Assembly: GCA_944385775.1 (NCBI GenBank)
Contig: CALWYM010000049.1
Span: 1 to 7,531 of the forward strand
Reading direction: 5' to 3'
DNA: 7,531 bases
DNA from: an uncultured Oscillospiraceae bacterium
GTDB lineage: Bacteria; Bacillota; Clostridia; Oscillospirales; Oscillospiraceae
This document shows, piece after piece, positions 1 to 6,156 of this stretch. Numbering within the stretch: the stretch's first letter is position 1; every line of letters starts with the position of its first letter. A program made the translations under genes and the position numbers. The notes below the pieces were generated by a model that saw only the letters and a program-made list of their open reading frames with translations, was not told the DNA's origin and searched no databases.

Positions 1-1509
1 GAAGATCTTGAGCCAAGAGCACCCGTAGTTGTTGTTATGGGTCACGTAGACCATGGTAAGACAAGTCTACTTGACTATATCCGTTCCGCACACGTTGCAT
101 CAGGCGAGGCTGGCGGAATTACTCAGCACATCGGCGCATACAGGGTTATGGTAAACGGTTCCCCAGTTACTTTCCTTGATACTCGGGGTCATGAGGCATT
201 TACTTCAATGAGAGCAAGAGGCGCAATGGTAACTGATATTGCGATTCTTGTCGTCGCCGCAAATGACGGAATTATGCCCCAGACTATTGAATCTATTAAC
301 CACGCAAAGGCGGCGAAAATCCCCATTGTCGTGGCAATAAACAAGATGGATGTCCCTGGCGCGAATCCGGAGCGCATCAAACAGCAGCTTACGGAATATG
401 ACCTTGTGCCTGAAGAATGGGGCGGCGACACAATAGTATGCCCCATAAGCGCGAAAACGGGTATGGGAATTGATAATCTTCTTGAGAACCTTGTACTTCT
501 GGCTGATGTTCTGGAGCTTAAAGCTAATCCCCACAGACCTGCAAAAGGCACAGTTATTGAAGCCCGTCTCGACAAGGGTCGCGGTCCCATTATGACAGTG
601 CTTGTCCAGAACGGAACGCTTCACCACGGTGATATTGTCATTGCTGGAACAGCCGTAGGTCATGTCCGAACCATGATAAACGATAAGGGCGAACGTGTTA
701 CGGAAGCTGGTCCGTCTGTCCCTGTTGAAATTGCAGGTATGAACGAAGTTCCCGGCGCAGGAGATACTTTTAACGCCGTGTCTGACGAACGTATGGCCCG
801 CGAATTGGCCGAACAGCGTAAACACGACCTTAAAAATGCCGGTTCTGGCAGCAAAAAGGTCTCTCTGGAAGATCTCTTTGCCCAGATTAAAGAGGGCGAG
901 CTTAAGGAGCTTGCCATAATCGTTAAGGCAGATGTCCAGGGAAGCGCTGAGGCTGTAAAGGCTTCACTTGAGAAACTCAGTAACGACGAGGTTCGTGTTA
1001 AGGTTATCCATTCCGGAGTAGGCGCAATCAACGAATCAGATGTAATGCTTGCTGCCACCAGCGGAGCAATTATCGTAGGCTTTAACGTCCGTCCCGACAA
1101 TGCAGCAAAGGACAGTGCCGCCCGTGCGAATGTGGATATACGTATGTACAGGGTTATTTACGACTGCATAAACGAAATTGAAGCTGCCACAAAGGGTCTT
1201 CTCGCTCCAAAGTTTAAGGAAAATATCATTGGTCACGCCGAGGTCAGGGAAACCTACAAGGTTTCCAAGGTTGGCACCGTTTGTGGTTGTTATGTTCAGG
1301 ACGGAAAGATTCAGAGAGGCTGCAGCGTCCGCGTACTTCGTGACAATATTGTAATCCATGAGGGTGAGCTTGCTTCTCTCCGCCGCTTTAAGGACGATGT
1401 GCGAGAAGTCACCTCCGGTTATGAATGCGGTATGCAGATTGAAAAATTCAACGATATCAAAGTCGGTGATATTATCGAGTGCTTCGTTATGGAGCAGATT
1501 CAGAATTAA
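1..1509 (+). CDS. infB: Translation initiation factor IF-2, 5'-truncated by window edge
   Basis: IF-2 is the GTPase that brings fMet-tRNA to the 30S subunit and promotes 50S joining. The reading frame is open from base 1, so the start and the variable N-terminal region lie outside; 502 residues are visible. Counting from the first visible codon, the GTPase motifs are the P-loop GHVDHGKT (14-21), the G2 segment GGITQHIGAY (from about 38), G3 DTRGH (60-64), G4 NKMD (114-117) and G5 SAK (150-152). The domain II beta-barrel, domain III and the C-terminal fMet-tRNA-binding domain follow, ending at TAA. The ATG at codon 13 lies inside the P-loop strand and is not a start. The one oddity is Arg instead of the near-invariant Pro in DTPGH; the catalytic-type His is kept. 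infB is the first visible gene of a classic rbfA-nrnA-truB-ribF operon. Identity is certain from the motifs. Confidence 0.98.
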   Translation, partial: EDLEPRAPVVVVMGHVDHGKTSLLDYIRSAHVASGEAGGITQHIGAYRVMVNGSPVTFLDTRGHEAFTSMRARGAMVTDIAILVVAANDGIMPQTIESINHAKAAKIPIVVAINKMDVPGANPERIKQQLTEYDLVPEEWGGDTIVCPISAKTGMGIDNLLENLVLLADVLELKANPHRPAKGTVIEARLDKGRGPIMTVLVQNGTLHHGDIVIAGTAVGHVRTMINDKGERVTEAGPSVPVEIAGMNEVPGAGDTFNAVSDERMARELAEQRKHDLKNAGSGSKKVSLEDLFAQIKEGELKELAIIVKADVQGSAEAVKASLEKLSNDEVRVKVIHSGVGAINESDVMLAATSGAIIVGFNVRPDNAAKDSAARANVDIRMYRVIYDCINEIEAATKGLLAPKFKENIIGHAEVRETYKVSKVGTVCGCYVQDGKIQRGCSVRVLRDNIVIHEGELASLRRFKDDVREVTSGYECGMQIEKFNDIKVGDIIECFVMEQIQN

Positions 1510-1522
1510 ATTACAAAATGCG

Positions 1523-1563
1523 GGCTGTCGTGATGGATTATACTTTGCGGCAGCCTTGTTTTT
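1523..1563 (+). terminator. Hairpin plus T-run between infB and rbfA (attenuator or weak terminator)
   Basis: GGCTGTCG (1523-1530) pairs with CGGCAGCC (1548-1555) as an 8-bp stem with one G-U pair and a 17-nt loop. TTGTTTTT (1556-1563) follows directly, then the rbfA Shine-Dalgarno at 1564. The arrangement matches an intrinsic terminator, but the loop is large and operon genes continue downstream. Partial termination or a processing/stability element is therefore more likely than a full stop. Confidence 0.5.
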
Positions 1564-1569
1564 AGGAGG
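1564..1569 (+). promoter_or_regulatory. Ribosome binding site that fixes the rbfA start
   Basis: A perfect AGGAGG lies 7 nt before the ATG at 1577. The same frame is open with an ATG as far back as 1358, inside infB. Only the 1577 start has a ribosome binding site and gives a protein that begins as RbfA normally does. Confidence 0.9.
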
Positions 1570-1576
1570 TAGTAAT

Positions 1577-1957
1577 ATGCCATCTAATAAGCTTAACAGA
1601 ACAAACGAGGATATTCGCCTTGTAATGAGTCAGCTTCTCCGTGAGGTCAAAGACCCCAGAATCCACCAAGGACTTATAAGTGTTACCCATGTAGATACCA
1701 CCGGAGATTTGAAGTATTCCAAAATTTATCTTAGCGTAATGGGTCTTAAAGATGAAAAAGACTTTATGAAGGGCATTAAGTCAGCCTCCGGCTGGCTCCG
1801 CAGGGAACTTGGCATGCGCCTTAGGCTCAGAAATGTACCGGAGCTTACCTTTACTCTCGACCACTCCATTGAATACGGTGCACACATTTCCAGCATTCTG
1901 GCTGGTCTGGACATACCGGAGGATTCTGAAGATGACGAAAATACTGACAAAAAATGA
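1577..1957 (+). CDS. rbfA: 30S ribosome-binding factor A
   Basis: RbfA binds immature 30S subunits and helps 16S rRNA 5'-end maturation, and is important in the cold. The 126-residue product has the usual family length and one KH-like domain. Typical landmarks are the N-terminal helix with LLREVKDPRI (about 20-30), ISVTHV followed by DLKYSKIYLSVMG, and the C-terminal PELTFTLDHSIEYG segment with HISSIL. An acidic tail rich in Asp and Glu closes the protein, as is common. The last 26 bases overlap the start of nrnA, whose ribosome binding site lies within rbfA, suggesting translational coupling. Placement directly after infB is the standard order in Firmicutes and many other bacteria. Confidence 0.95.
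   Translation: MPSNKLNRTNEDIRLVMSQLLREVKDPRIHQGLISVTHVDTTGDLKYSKIYLSVMGLKDEKDFMKGIKSASGWLRRELGMRLRLRNVPELTFTLDHSIEYGAHISSILAGLDIPEDSEDDENTDKK
1918..1922 (+). promoter_or_regulatory. Ribosome binding site that fixes the nrnA start
   Basis: GGAGG inside rbfA lies 9 nt before the ATG at 1932. The nrnA frame has an earlier ATG at 1809, but the added residues overlap rbfA deeply and do not resemble DHH proteins. The 1932 start is chosen. Confidence 0.85.
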
Positions 1958-2894
1958 AGCTGCCTCTTTTTTAGGCAGCCATGACAATTATCTCATCCTT
2001 ACACATAAGCGCCCGGACGGCGACACGCTAGGCTCTGCCGCCGCGCTTACAAGCGCTCTCAGACGTTATGGAAAAACAGCCAATATGTTTTTTAATAAGG
2101 ATATTACGCCAAAATACCTTCCCTTTGTGCAGCAATTTCTTGCTTCGGAAGATTTTGACTTTTCAGAGTGCACGGTAATAAGCGTTGACATTGCCGATAC
2201 GGGTCTTTTCCCTGCCGGCGCCCCCGACGATGTTATTCTCGCAATAGACCATCATCCATCCAACAGCCGTTTTGCCCAGAACCTCCTGCTGGAGGACTCT
2301 CGGTCTGCCTGCGGCGAAATTGTTCTTGACGTGATTAACCTGCTCTGCGGAGGTGTGAACAAGGAAGAAGCAACCCTCCTCTATATCGCACTATCCACGG
2401 ATACAGGCTGCTTTGTCTACGCCAACACCGATTCCCATAGCTTCCGCACAGCCGGGGAACTCTATGACGCCGGTGCCGAGACTGCGAAGGTTAACCGAAT
2501 CTTTTTCCGTAGTATGTCAAAAGCACGTTTGACCTTAGAGGGGCTTGTATATTCTTCTCTCCTCTCCTATGCTGAAAACAGAATCAATATTGCTGTTATT
2601 ACAAAGGAAATGATTGAAAAATCCGGTGCCACACAAAACGACATGGATGATTTGGCTTCGCTTCCCGGAAAGGTGGAGGGTAATCTTGTATCCGCCATGA
2701 TTAAGGAAAACGACCAGGGATTCAGCAAAGTGTCCCTAAGAAGCAACGGTGCTGTAAATGTGTCATCGATATGCGCCATGTTCGGCGGAGGCGGTCACGT
2801 TATGGCCGCCGGCTGCGAAATGGATATGCCGCCGTTCCAGGCTGCCGAGACTTTACGGAAAATCCTGGAGGACAGCATTAAATGGACGGAATAA
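1932..2894 (+). CDS. nrnA: DHH/DHHA1 phosphoesterase, NrnA-type oligoribonuclease/pAp phosphatase
   Basis: Members of this cytoplasmic family degrade 2-5 nt RNA fragments and dephosphorylate 3'-phosphoadenosine 5'-phosphate; some hydrolyse linear or cyclic dinucleotides. The 320-residue product has the complete metal-binding set: motif I HKRPDGD (25-31), motif II Asp86 in SVDIAD, motif III DHH (106-108), and motif IV Asp157 in STDTG. A C-terminal DHHA1 domain carries GGGGH (285-289) followed by AAG. Length and motif spacing match Bacillus NrnA-like proteins, and there are no membrane segments, so it is not the GdpP type. It overlaps rbfA by 26 nt and truB by 13 nt. The position between rbfA and truB is usual for NrnA in Firmicutes. 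The exact substrate (nanoRNA, pAp or pApA) cannot be read from sequence. Confidence 0.92.
   Translation: MTKILTKNEAASFLGSHDNYLILTHKRPDGDTLGSAAALTSALRRYGKTANMFFNKDITPKYLPFVQQFLASEDFDFSECTVISVDIADTGLFPAGAPDDVILAIDHHPSNSRFAQNLLLEDSRSACGEIVLDVINLLCGGVNKEEATLLYIALSTDTGCFVYANTDSHSFRTAGELYDAGAETAKVNRIFFRSMSKARLTLEGLVYSSLLSYAENRINIAVITKEMIEKSGATQNDMDDLASLPGKVEGNLVSAMIKENDQGFSKVSLRSNGAVNVSSICAMFGGGGHVMAAGCEMDMPPFQAAETLRKILEDSIKWTE
1959..1979 (+). repeat. Perfect 7-bp inverted repeat in the early nrnA coding sequence
   Basis: GCTGCCT (1959-1965) and AGGCAGC (1973-1979) form a stem with a 7-nt T-rich loop, starting two bases after the rbfA stop codon and covering nrnA codons 10 to 16. It could slow ribosomes entering nrnA, or be a coincidence of codon choice. 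Confidence 0.45.
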
Positions 2895-3760
2895 TAATCA
2901 TTGACAAACCTAAGGGCTGGACAAGTCAGGACGTATGTTCAAAGCTTAAAGGAGTGCTGAGAGAAAGACGTATTGGTCACGGTGGTACATTGGATCCAAT
3001 GGCTACCGGCGTTCTGCCCGTATTTTGCGGCAGAGCTACAAGGGCAGCCTGGTTCAGCGAAAATTCCGTCAAGGAATACATAGCCGCAGTCAGACCTAAA
3101 ATCACCACTGATACTGAGGATATTACTGGAAATGTAATTTCCACATGGGATGGGATGGTAAATGAAGCCGATTTTATAGCTGTTCTCCCCCACTTTACCG
3201 GTGAGCAGACTCAGCTCCCTCCCATGTATTCCGCGGTTAAAATAGGCGGGAAAAAGCTGTATGAGCTTGCCCGGGAAGGCAAAACCGTAGAGCGTACCCC
3301 TCGTACGATAACTATTTATTCCATTGAATATCTCGGTATGGAAAACGGTGATTTTATCATAAAAGTAAGATGCTCAAAAGGCACATATATCCGTACCCTT
3401 GCCAATGATATTGGAGAATATATGGGCTGCGGGGCTGTTCTCTCATATCTCCGGCGCACATTGGCCGGGGGATTTACCCTTGAAAACGCGCACACCATTG
3501 AAGAAGTGGAAGAACATGCTTCAAGCAGTACCCTTTCACAGATTATGCTCTCTGTGGACAGTCTGTTTTCCTCGTATCCTGAAACAAAAATCTCAGGCAG
3601 ACAGCTTCACCTTTGCTTAAACGGCAACGAGTTTAAAACAGGTCTGCCGGACGGGACATACAGGGTATATTCTGATTTTGGGGAATTTCTTATGGTTGGT
3701 TTATGTCAAAATGGAGTAATGAAAACTGTAAAAAGTTTTTTCTCTCCGGGAGGTAGATAA
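2882..3760 (+). CDS. truB: tRNA pseudouridine(55) synthase
   Basis: TruB isomerises U55 in the T-loop of tRNAs to pseudouridine. The 292-residue protein opens with the family's IIIDKPKGWTS. It has the catalytic motif GGTLDP with nucleophile Asp38, followed by MATGVLPV. It then shows LPPMYSAVK with GKKLYELAREG (about 112-133) and KGTYIRTL (166-173), which is the usual RNA-binding and active-site set. A weakly conserved C-terminal PUA-like region follows, as in Firmicute TruB. The ATG overlaps the nrnA end by 13 nt. GGAGG at 2867-2871 lies 10 nt before it, inside nrnA, which supports this start and coupled translation. ribF starts one base after the stop codon. Confidence 0.97.
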   Translation: MDGIIIIDKPKGWTSQDVCSKLKGVLRERRIGHGGTLDPMATGVLPVFCGRATRAAWFSENSVKEYIAAVRPKITTDTEDITGNVISTWDGMVNEADFIAVLPHFTGEQTQLPPMYSAVKIGGKKLYELAREGKTVERTPRTITIYSIEYLGMENGDFIIKVRCSKGTYIRTLANDIGEYMGCGAVLSYLRRTLAGGFTLENAHTIEEVEEHASSSTLSQIMLSVDSLFSSYPETKISGRQLHLCLNGNEFKTGLPDGTYRVYSDFGEFLMVGLCQNGVMKTVKSFFSPGGR

Positions 3761-3761
3761 A

Positions 3762-4673
3762 ATGGAAAAAAGGGTTTTAGCTCTGGGCTTTTTTGACGGA
3801 GTTCACCTTGGTCACGGAGCCCTTTTAAAAATGGCGCTGCACCGTGCCCGGGAGCTTTCCGTAAAGGCTTCGGCGGTTTCCTTTGATATTCCTCCGGTTA
3901 AGACAGAAAATGGCGAACCTATAAAGCTTATAAATTCCTCGGTTGACAGAGCTGATATTATGCGCCGGCTCTATGGCATCGACGATTTGATTTTTCTCCA
4001 TTTCGACGACAGCCTTAGAACCATGGAGTGGGACAGGTTTATATATTACCTTAAAGACGAGCTTAACGCTGTCCATCTCATTGCCGGATATGATTTCCGT
4101 TTTGGCTACATGGGAAAGGGTAATGCCAGGCTCCTTTCCCATAAGTGCCGTGAGCTTGGTCTTGGTTGCGATATAATAGACAGAGTAACCCTAAACGGTG
4201 AAACAATCAGCTCAACTGCCATAAGAAAGCTTCTTGCTGAAGGCAACATTGAGAAAGCCAATGAGCTATTAGGTCATAAATATTTTCTCACTGATACTGT
4301 AAAATCAGGCTACAAGCTGGGGCGCAAAATCGGGACACCTACAATTAATATGGCATATGAGCCGGAAGTCATGCCTCCAAAATACGGCGTATACGCCACA
4401 AAGTCCTACGTACTGGACTGCGGCGAGGTTTATGAATCTGTCACAAACGTTGGTGTAAAGCCCACTGTCACCGGTGACAATAAGGTAACTGTGGAAAGCT
4501 TTCTTCTCGGCTTCAGCGGAAATCTTTACGGAAAAACTATCCGTGTGGAATTTTATAAATTTATACGACCGGAACAGAAATTCAGCGATGTCTCTTCCCT
4601 GACAGCTCAGATTCAAAGCGACATAAACTCAGTACGACTGTATTTTTCCTCTTTGCATGAGGATTCTGATTAA
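3762..4673 (+). CDS. ribF: Bifunctional riboflavin kinase / FAD synthetase
   Basis: RibF converts riboflavin to FMN and then FMN to FAD. The 303-residue product has the N-terminal adenylyltransferase domain with GFFDGVHLGH (9-18), GYDFRFG (109-115) and ISSTAIR (149-155). The C-terminal kinase domain has the GxxxG-TPTIN loop (PTIN 193-196), GVYAT, NVGVKPT and the likely catalytic Glu245 in VES, then NLYGK and RPEQKF. The start is well supported: GGGAGG at 3748-3753 inside truB lies 8 nt upstream. Two things differ from common RibF proteins. The N-terminal strand before the GxFDGVH motif is short, and the usual TFxPHP segment reads SFDIPP (40-45), lacking the His. Both domains otherwise look complete. 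No terminator follows before the next small gene. Confidence 0.95.
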   Translation: MEKRVLALGFFDGVHLGHGALLKMALHRARELSVKASAVSFDIPPVKTENGEPIKLINSSVDRADIMRRLYGIDDLIFLHFDDSLRTMEWDRFIYYLKDELNAVHLIAGYDFRFGYMGKGNARLLSHKCRELGLGCDIIDRVTLNGETISSTAIRKLLAEGNIEKANELLGHKYFLTDTVKSGYKLGRKIGTPTINMAYEPEVMPPKYGVYATKSYVLDCGEVYESVTNVGVKPTVTGDNKVTVESFLLGFSGNLYGKTIRVEFYKFIRPEQKFSDVSSLTAQIQSDINSVRLYFSSLHEDSD

Positions 4674-4692
4674 AAAATTTTACCTGTATTTC

Positions 4693-4701
4693 CATAGCAT
4701 A
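4693..4701 (+). promoter_or_regulatory. Possible sporulation-type -10 element (CATAnnnTA)
   Basis: CATAGCATA matches the sigma-K -10 consensus CATAnnnTA and sits 43 nt before the first coat-region gene. No convincing -35 AC dinucleotide is present at the expected distance (the bases there are an A-run), so the match may be chance in AT-rich DNA. It is listed because a spore coat gene lies downstream. Confidence 0.25.
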
Positions 4702-4712
4702 TCTTTTATACT

Positions 4713-4734
4713 CTCGGAGATAATAAACTCCGAG
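4713..4734 (+). promoter_or_regulatory. Hairpin sequestering the ribosome binding site of the small coat-region gene
   Basis: CTCGGAG (4713-4719) and CTCCGAG (4728-4734) are perfect 7-bp complements around an 8-nt A/T-only loop. The right arm contains GAG of the GAGGTG Shine-Dalgarno (4732-4737) that serves the ATG at 4744. No T-run follows, so it is not a terminator. It could limit initiation, protect an mRNA 5' end, or be a processing site. Confidence 0.55.
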
Positions 4735-4737
4735 GTG
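4732..4737 (+). promoter_or_regulatory. Ribosome binding site that fixes the start at 4744
   Basis: GAGGTG ends 6 nt before the ATG at 4744. The frame extends back to an ATG at 4657 inside ribF, but that start lacks a ribosome binding site and would add an unrelated hydrophobic stretch. Confidence 0.75.
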
Positions 4738-4743
4738 ATAAAT

Positions 4744-4917
4744 ATGAGTCCAAAAGAGCTTCTATATATTGAAGATGCCCTTTCCCACGCCCAGTTTCTT
4801 ACCACACAGTGTCAGAACGCAGTAAACCAGCTTACTGATCCTCAGCTGAAGCAGCAGGCTCAGCAGTGGGTTAATAAAAATAAGCAGATTTACTCCAGCT
4901 TCTACAACCTTGTTTAA
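4744..4917 (+). CDS. Small helical protein (57 aa) paired with a coat F gene; possible spore coat component
   Basis: I do not recognise this family with certainty. The 57-residue product is Gln-rich, has one Cys (residue 23), and has no signal peptide or membrane segment. It reads as two amphipathic helices (about 3-29 and 33-53) separated by LTDPQ. The pattern of an early KELLYIEDAL helix and a DPQLKQQAQQW helix resembles small clostridial proteins annotated as coat F-like or ferritin-like half domains; this is recall, not a search result. It lies 11 nt upstream of the coat F-like gene, and its stop codon almost touches that gene's ribosome binding site, so the two are almost certainly co-transcribed and may form a mixed helical assembly on the spore. 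Function is inferred from context only. Confidence 0.75.
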   Translation: MSPKELLYIEDALSHAQFLTTQCQNAVNQLTDPQLKQQAQQWVNKNKQIYSSFYNLV

Positions 4918-4928
4918 AGGAGGATACC

Positions 4929-5177
4929 ATGGACGACAAGTGTATTATGGAGAACATTCTCCTGACAACTAAGGGTGTATGCGACCTTTATATGCATGGT
5001 ACAATTGAAAGCCCTACTGCAAATGTTCACTCAGTCTTTGAAAACGCTCTTACCGATACGTTAGATCTTCAGAAGTGCATTTACAAAGAAATGAGAACTA
5101 AGGGCTGGTACACCACAGAAACAGTTCCGCAGCAGAAAATCGACCAGGTTCGTACGAAGTTTACTGCAACTGTATAA
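4929..5177 (+). CDS. Spore coat protein, coat F domain family (82 aa)
   Basis: The product resembles the C-terminal coat F domain of Bacillus CotF and the many short clostridial proteins built from it. It has an N-terminal helix with MENILLTTKGVCDLYMHGT (7-25), a middle helix starting ANVHSVFENAL, and a final part with IYKEMRTKGWY (about 51-61), then EQ/QQKID-type residues. The KGWY and VCDLYMHGTIES segments are the most telling. No signal peptide is seen, as expected for a protein made in the mother cell and laid on the spore. The start is set by AGGAGG at 4918-4923, 5 nt before ATG. A strong terminator follows directly. It implies that the organism forms endospores or descends from spore formers. 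Confidence 0.88.
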   Translation: MDDKCIMENILLTTKGVCDLYMHGTIESPTANVHSVFENALTDTLDLQKCIYKEMRTKGWYTTETVPQQKIDQVRTKFTATV

Positions 5178-5181
5178 CGCA

Positions 5182-5222
5182 AAAGTGCGGAAATCCATAT
5201 GGATTTCCGCACTTTATTTTTT
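5182..5222 (+). terminator. Strong intrinsic terminator, perfect 34-bp palindrome, probably bidirectional
   Basis: Bases 5182-5215 form a perfect inverted repeat centred between 5198 and 5199, with core GTGCGGAAATCC and its complement. ATTTTTT follows on the + strand, and another five Ts run up to the purC stop. On the - strand the stem is followed by a single further T after the paired AAA/TTT, so it can also stop purC transcription, less strongly. It ends the coat pair and separates convergent genes only 54 nt apart. Confidence 0.9.
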
Positions 5223-5231
5223 GCTTTTTAA

Positions 5232-6074
5232 TCAGCCCACAATAAGCTTATAGCATGTTCTGTATTTCTCACTGGTCTTTTCAATAATATCACTCGGTAT
5301 TTCCGGTGCGGGACTTACACCGGCATAGTTATTCGCTGTAAGCCAGTCACGAAGGAACTGCTTATCATAGCTCTCCGGTGAAATGCCGAGTTTATATGTC
5401 TCCGCATTCCAGAAACGGCTGGAATCAGGAGTAAGAACCTCATCTCCCAAAACAAGCTCTCCGTTTTCATCAAGACCAAACTCAAACTTTGTATCTGCAA
5501 TAATAATTCCCTTTGTTGCGGCGTACTCAGAGCAGCGCTTATAAACCTCCATAGCCACATTGTAGATTCTGTCAGTAAGCTCCTTACCAAGGTCATTTTC
5601 AATATACTCAAGGGATACGTTAATGTCATGTCCTTCAGCAGCCTTTGTAGACGGAGTAAAAAGAGGTTTATCCAGCTTTTCCGCAAGCTGGTAACCGTCT
5701 CTGAGTTTAATGCCACAGAAACTGCCGTCCTTCTGATAGCCCTTCCAGATACTACCGAACATATATCCTCTTACTATAATCTCGTATGGGAGCATTTTAA
5801 GCCTCTTAACAAGAATAGTCCTCCCCTCAAATTCCTCTCCGTGGAATTCTTCAGGCATATCCTTAAGATTCTCAGAAATCATATGATTCGGGATAATATC
5901 CTTTGTATAATTAAACCAGAATGATGAAATACCATTAAGAGCCTTACCCTTTCCCGGAACCGGGGTCGGCATAATAACGTCAAAGGCGGAAATACGGTCG
6001 GTAGTGACGATAATAAGCCTATCATCAGAAACCTTATAAATCTCTCTCACCTTACCGCTTGCTATCTTTTCCAT
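5232..6074 (-). CDS. purC: Phosphoribosylaminoimidazole-succinocarboxamide (SAICAR) synthetase
   Basis: PurC joins aspartate to CAIR with ATP in de novo purine synthesis. The 280-residue protein begins with SGKVREIY (6-13), the ATP-site strand typical of the family. It then has TTDRISAFD (24-32), MPTPVPGKG, EIIVRGYMFGS (98-108), STKAAEGHD (142-150), ADTKFEFG (193-200) and LGDEVLTPDSSRFW (209-222). It is the longer form with an extra C-terminal region, not the roughly 235-residue form of Bacillus. Translation could begin at a GTG one codon upstream (6077), but GGAGG at 6082-6086 lies 7 nt from the ATG at 6074 and only 4 nt from the GTG, so ATG is preferred. It stands alone, without other pur genes beside it, under its own promoter. 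Confidence 0.97.
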   Translation of the reverse strand: MEKIASGKVREIYKVSDDRLIIVTTDRISAFDVIMPTPVPGKGKALNGISSFWFNYTKDIIPNHMISENLKDMPEEFHGEEFEGRTILVKRLKMLPYEIIVRGYMFGSIWKGYQKDGSFCGIKLRDGYQLAEKLDKPLFTPSTKAAEGHDINVSLEYIENDLGKELTDRIYNVAMEVYKRCSEYAATKGIIIADTKFEFGLDENGELVLGDEVLTPDSSRFWNAETYKLGISPESYDKQFLRDWLTANNYAGVSPAPEIPSDIIEKTSEKYRTCYKLIVG

Positions 6075-6081
6075 CACAATA

Positions 6082-6086
6082 CCTCC
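6082..6086 (-). promoter_or_regulatory. Ribosome binding site deciding between adjacent GTG and ATG starts of purC
   Basis: On the - strand GGAGG is followed by TATTGTGATG. Spacing of 7 nt to ATG is near optimal, while 4 nt to GTG is short. The two starts differ by one residue. Confidence 0.75.
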
Positions 6087-6126
6087 ATCTATAATATAAA
6101 ATCAAAAATTAACCTAAACATACAGG

Positions 6127-6147
6127 AAGCCTGCTCTAAAGCCTGCT
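6127..6147 (-). repeat. Tandem 9-bp direct repeat at the predicted purC transcription start
   Basis: On the - strand AGCAGGCTT occurs twice with a 12-bp period (6139-6147 and 6127-6135), covering about +3 to +23 of the predicted purC transcript. The second copy continues into CAGGCTTCCTG, a small 4-bp hairpin. Position and periodicity fit an operator or leader element, but no regulator is identified. Confidence 0.45.
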
Positions 6148-6156
6148 GCAAGTTAC

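Noticed and set aside
205..825. Long reverse-strand open frame opposite infB
   Set aside because: It lies wholly opposite a certain gene, has no ribosome binding site, and its translation has no recognisable motif. It is a shadow of infB codon use.
1358..1576. N-terminal extension of rbfA into infB
   Set aside because: AGGAGG at 1564 and family length support the ATG at 1577; the extension resembles no RbfA.
4707..4712. TATACT as a vegetative -10 for the small coat-region genes
   Set aside because: No -35 with a TTG core is found 16-18 bp upstream, and it overlaps the left edge of the hairpin.
4657..4743. Upstream ATG for the 57-residue gene, giving a hydrophobic leader like a signal peptide
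   Set aside because: The hydrophobic stretch comes from the AT-rich gap. That ATG has no ribosome binding site, and a clear one lies just before 4744.
6089..6121. Ten-residue leader ORF on the - strand ending just before the purC ribosome binding site
   Set aside because: It has no Shine-Dalgarno sequence, and its Phe/Ile/Leu-rich peptide has no link to purine sensing. It is expected by chance in AT-rich DNA.
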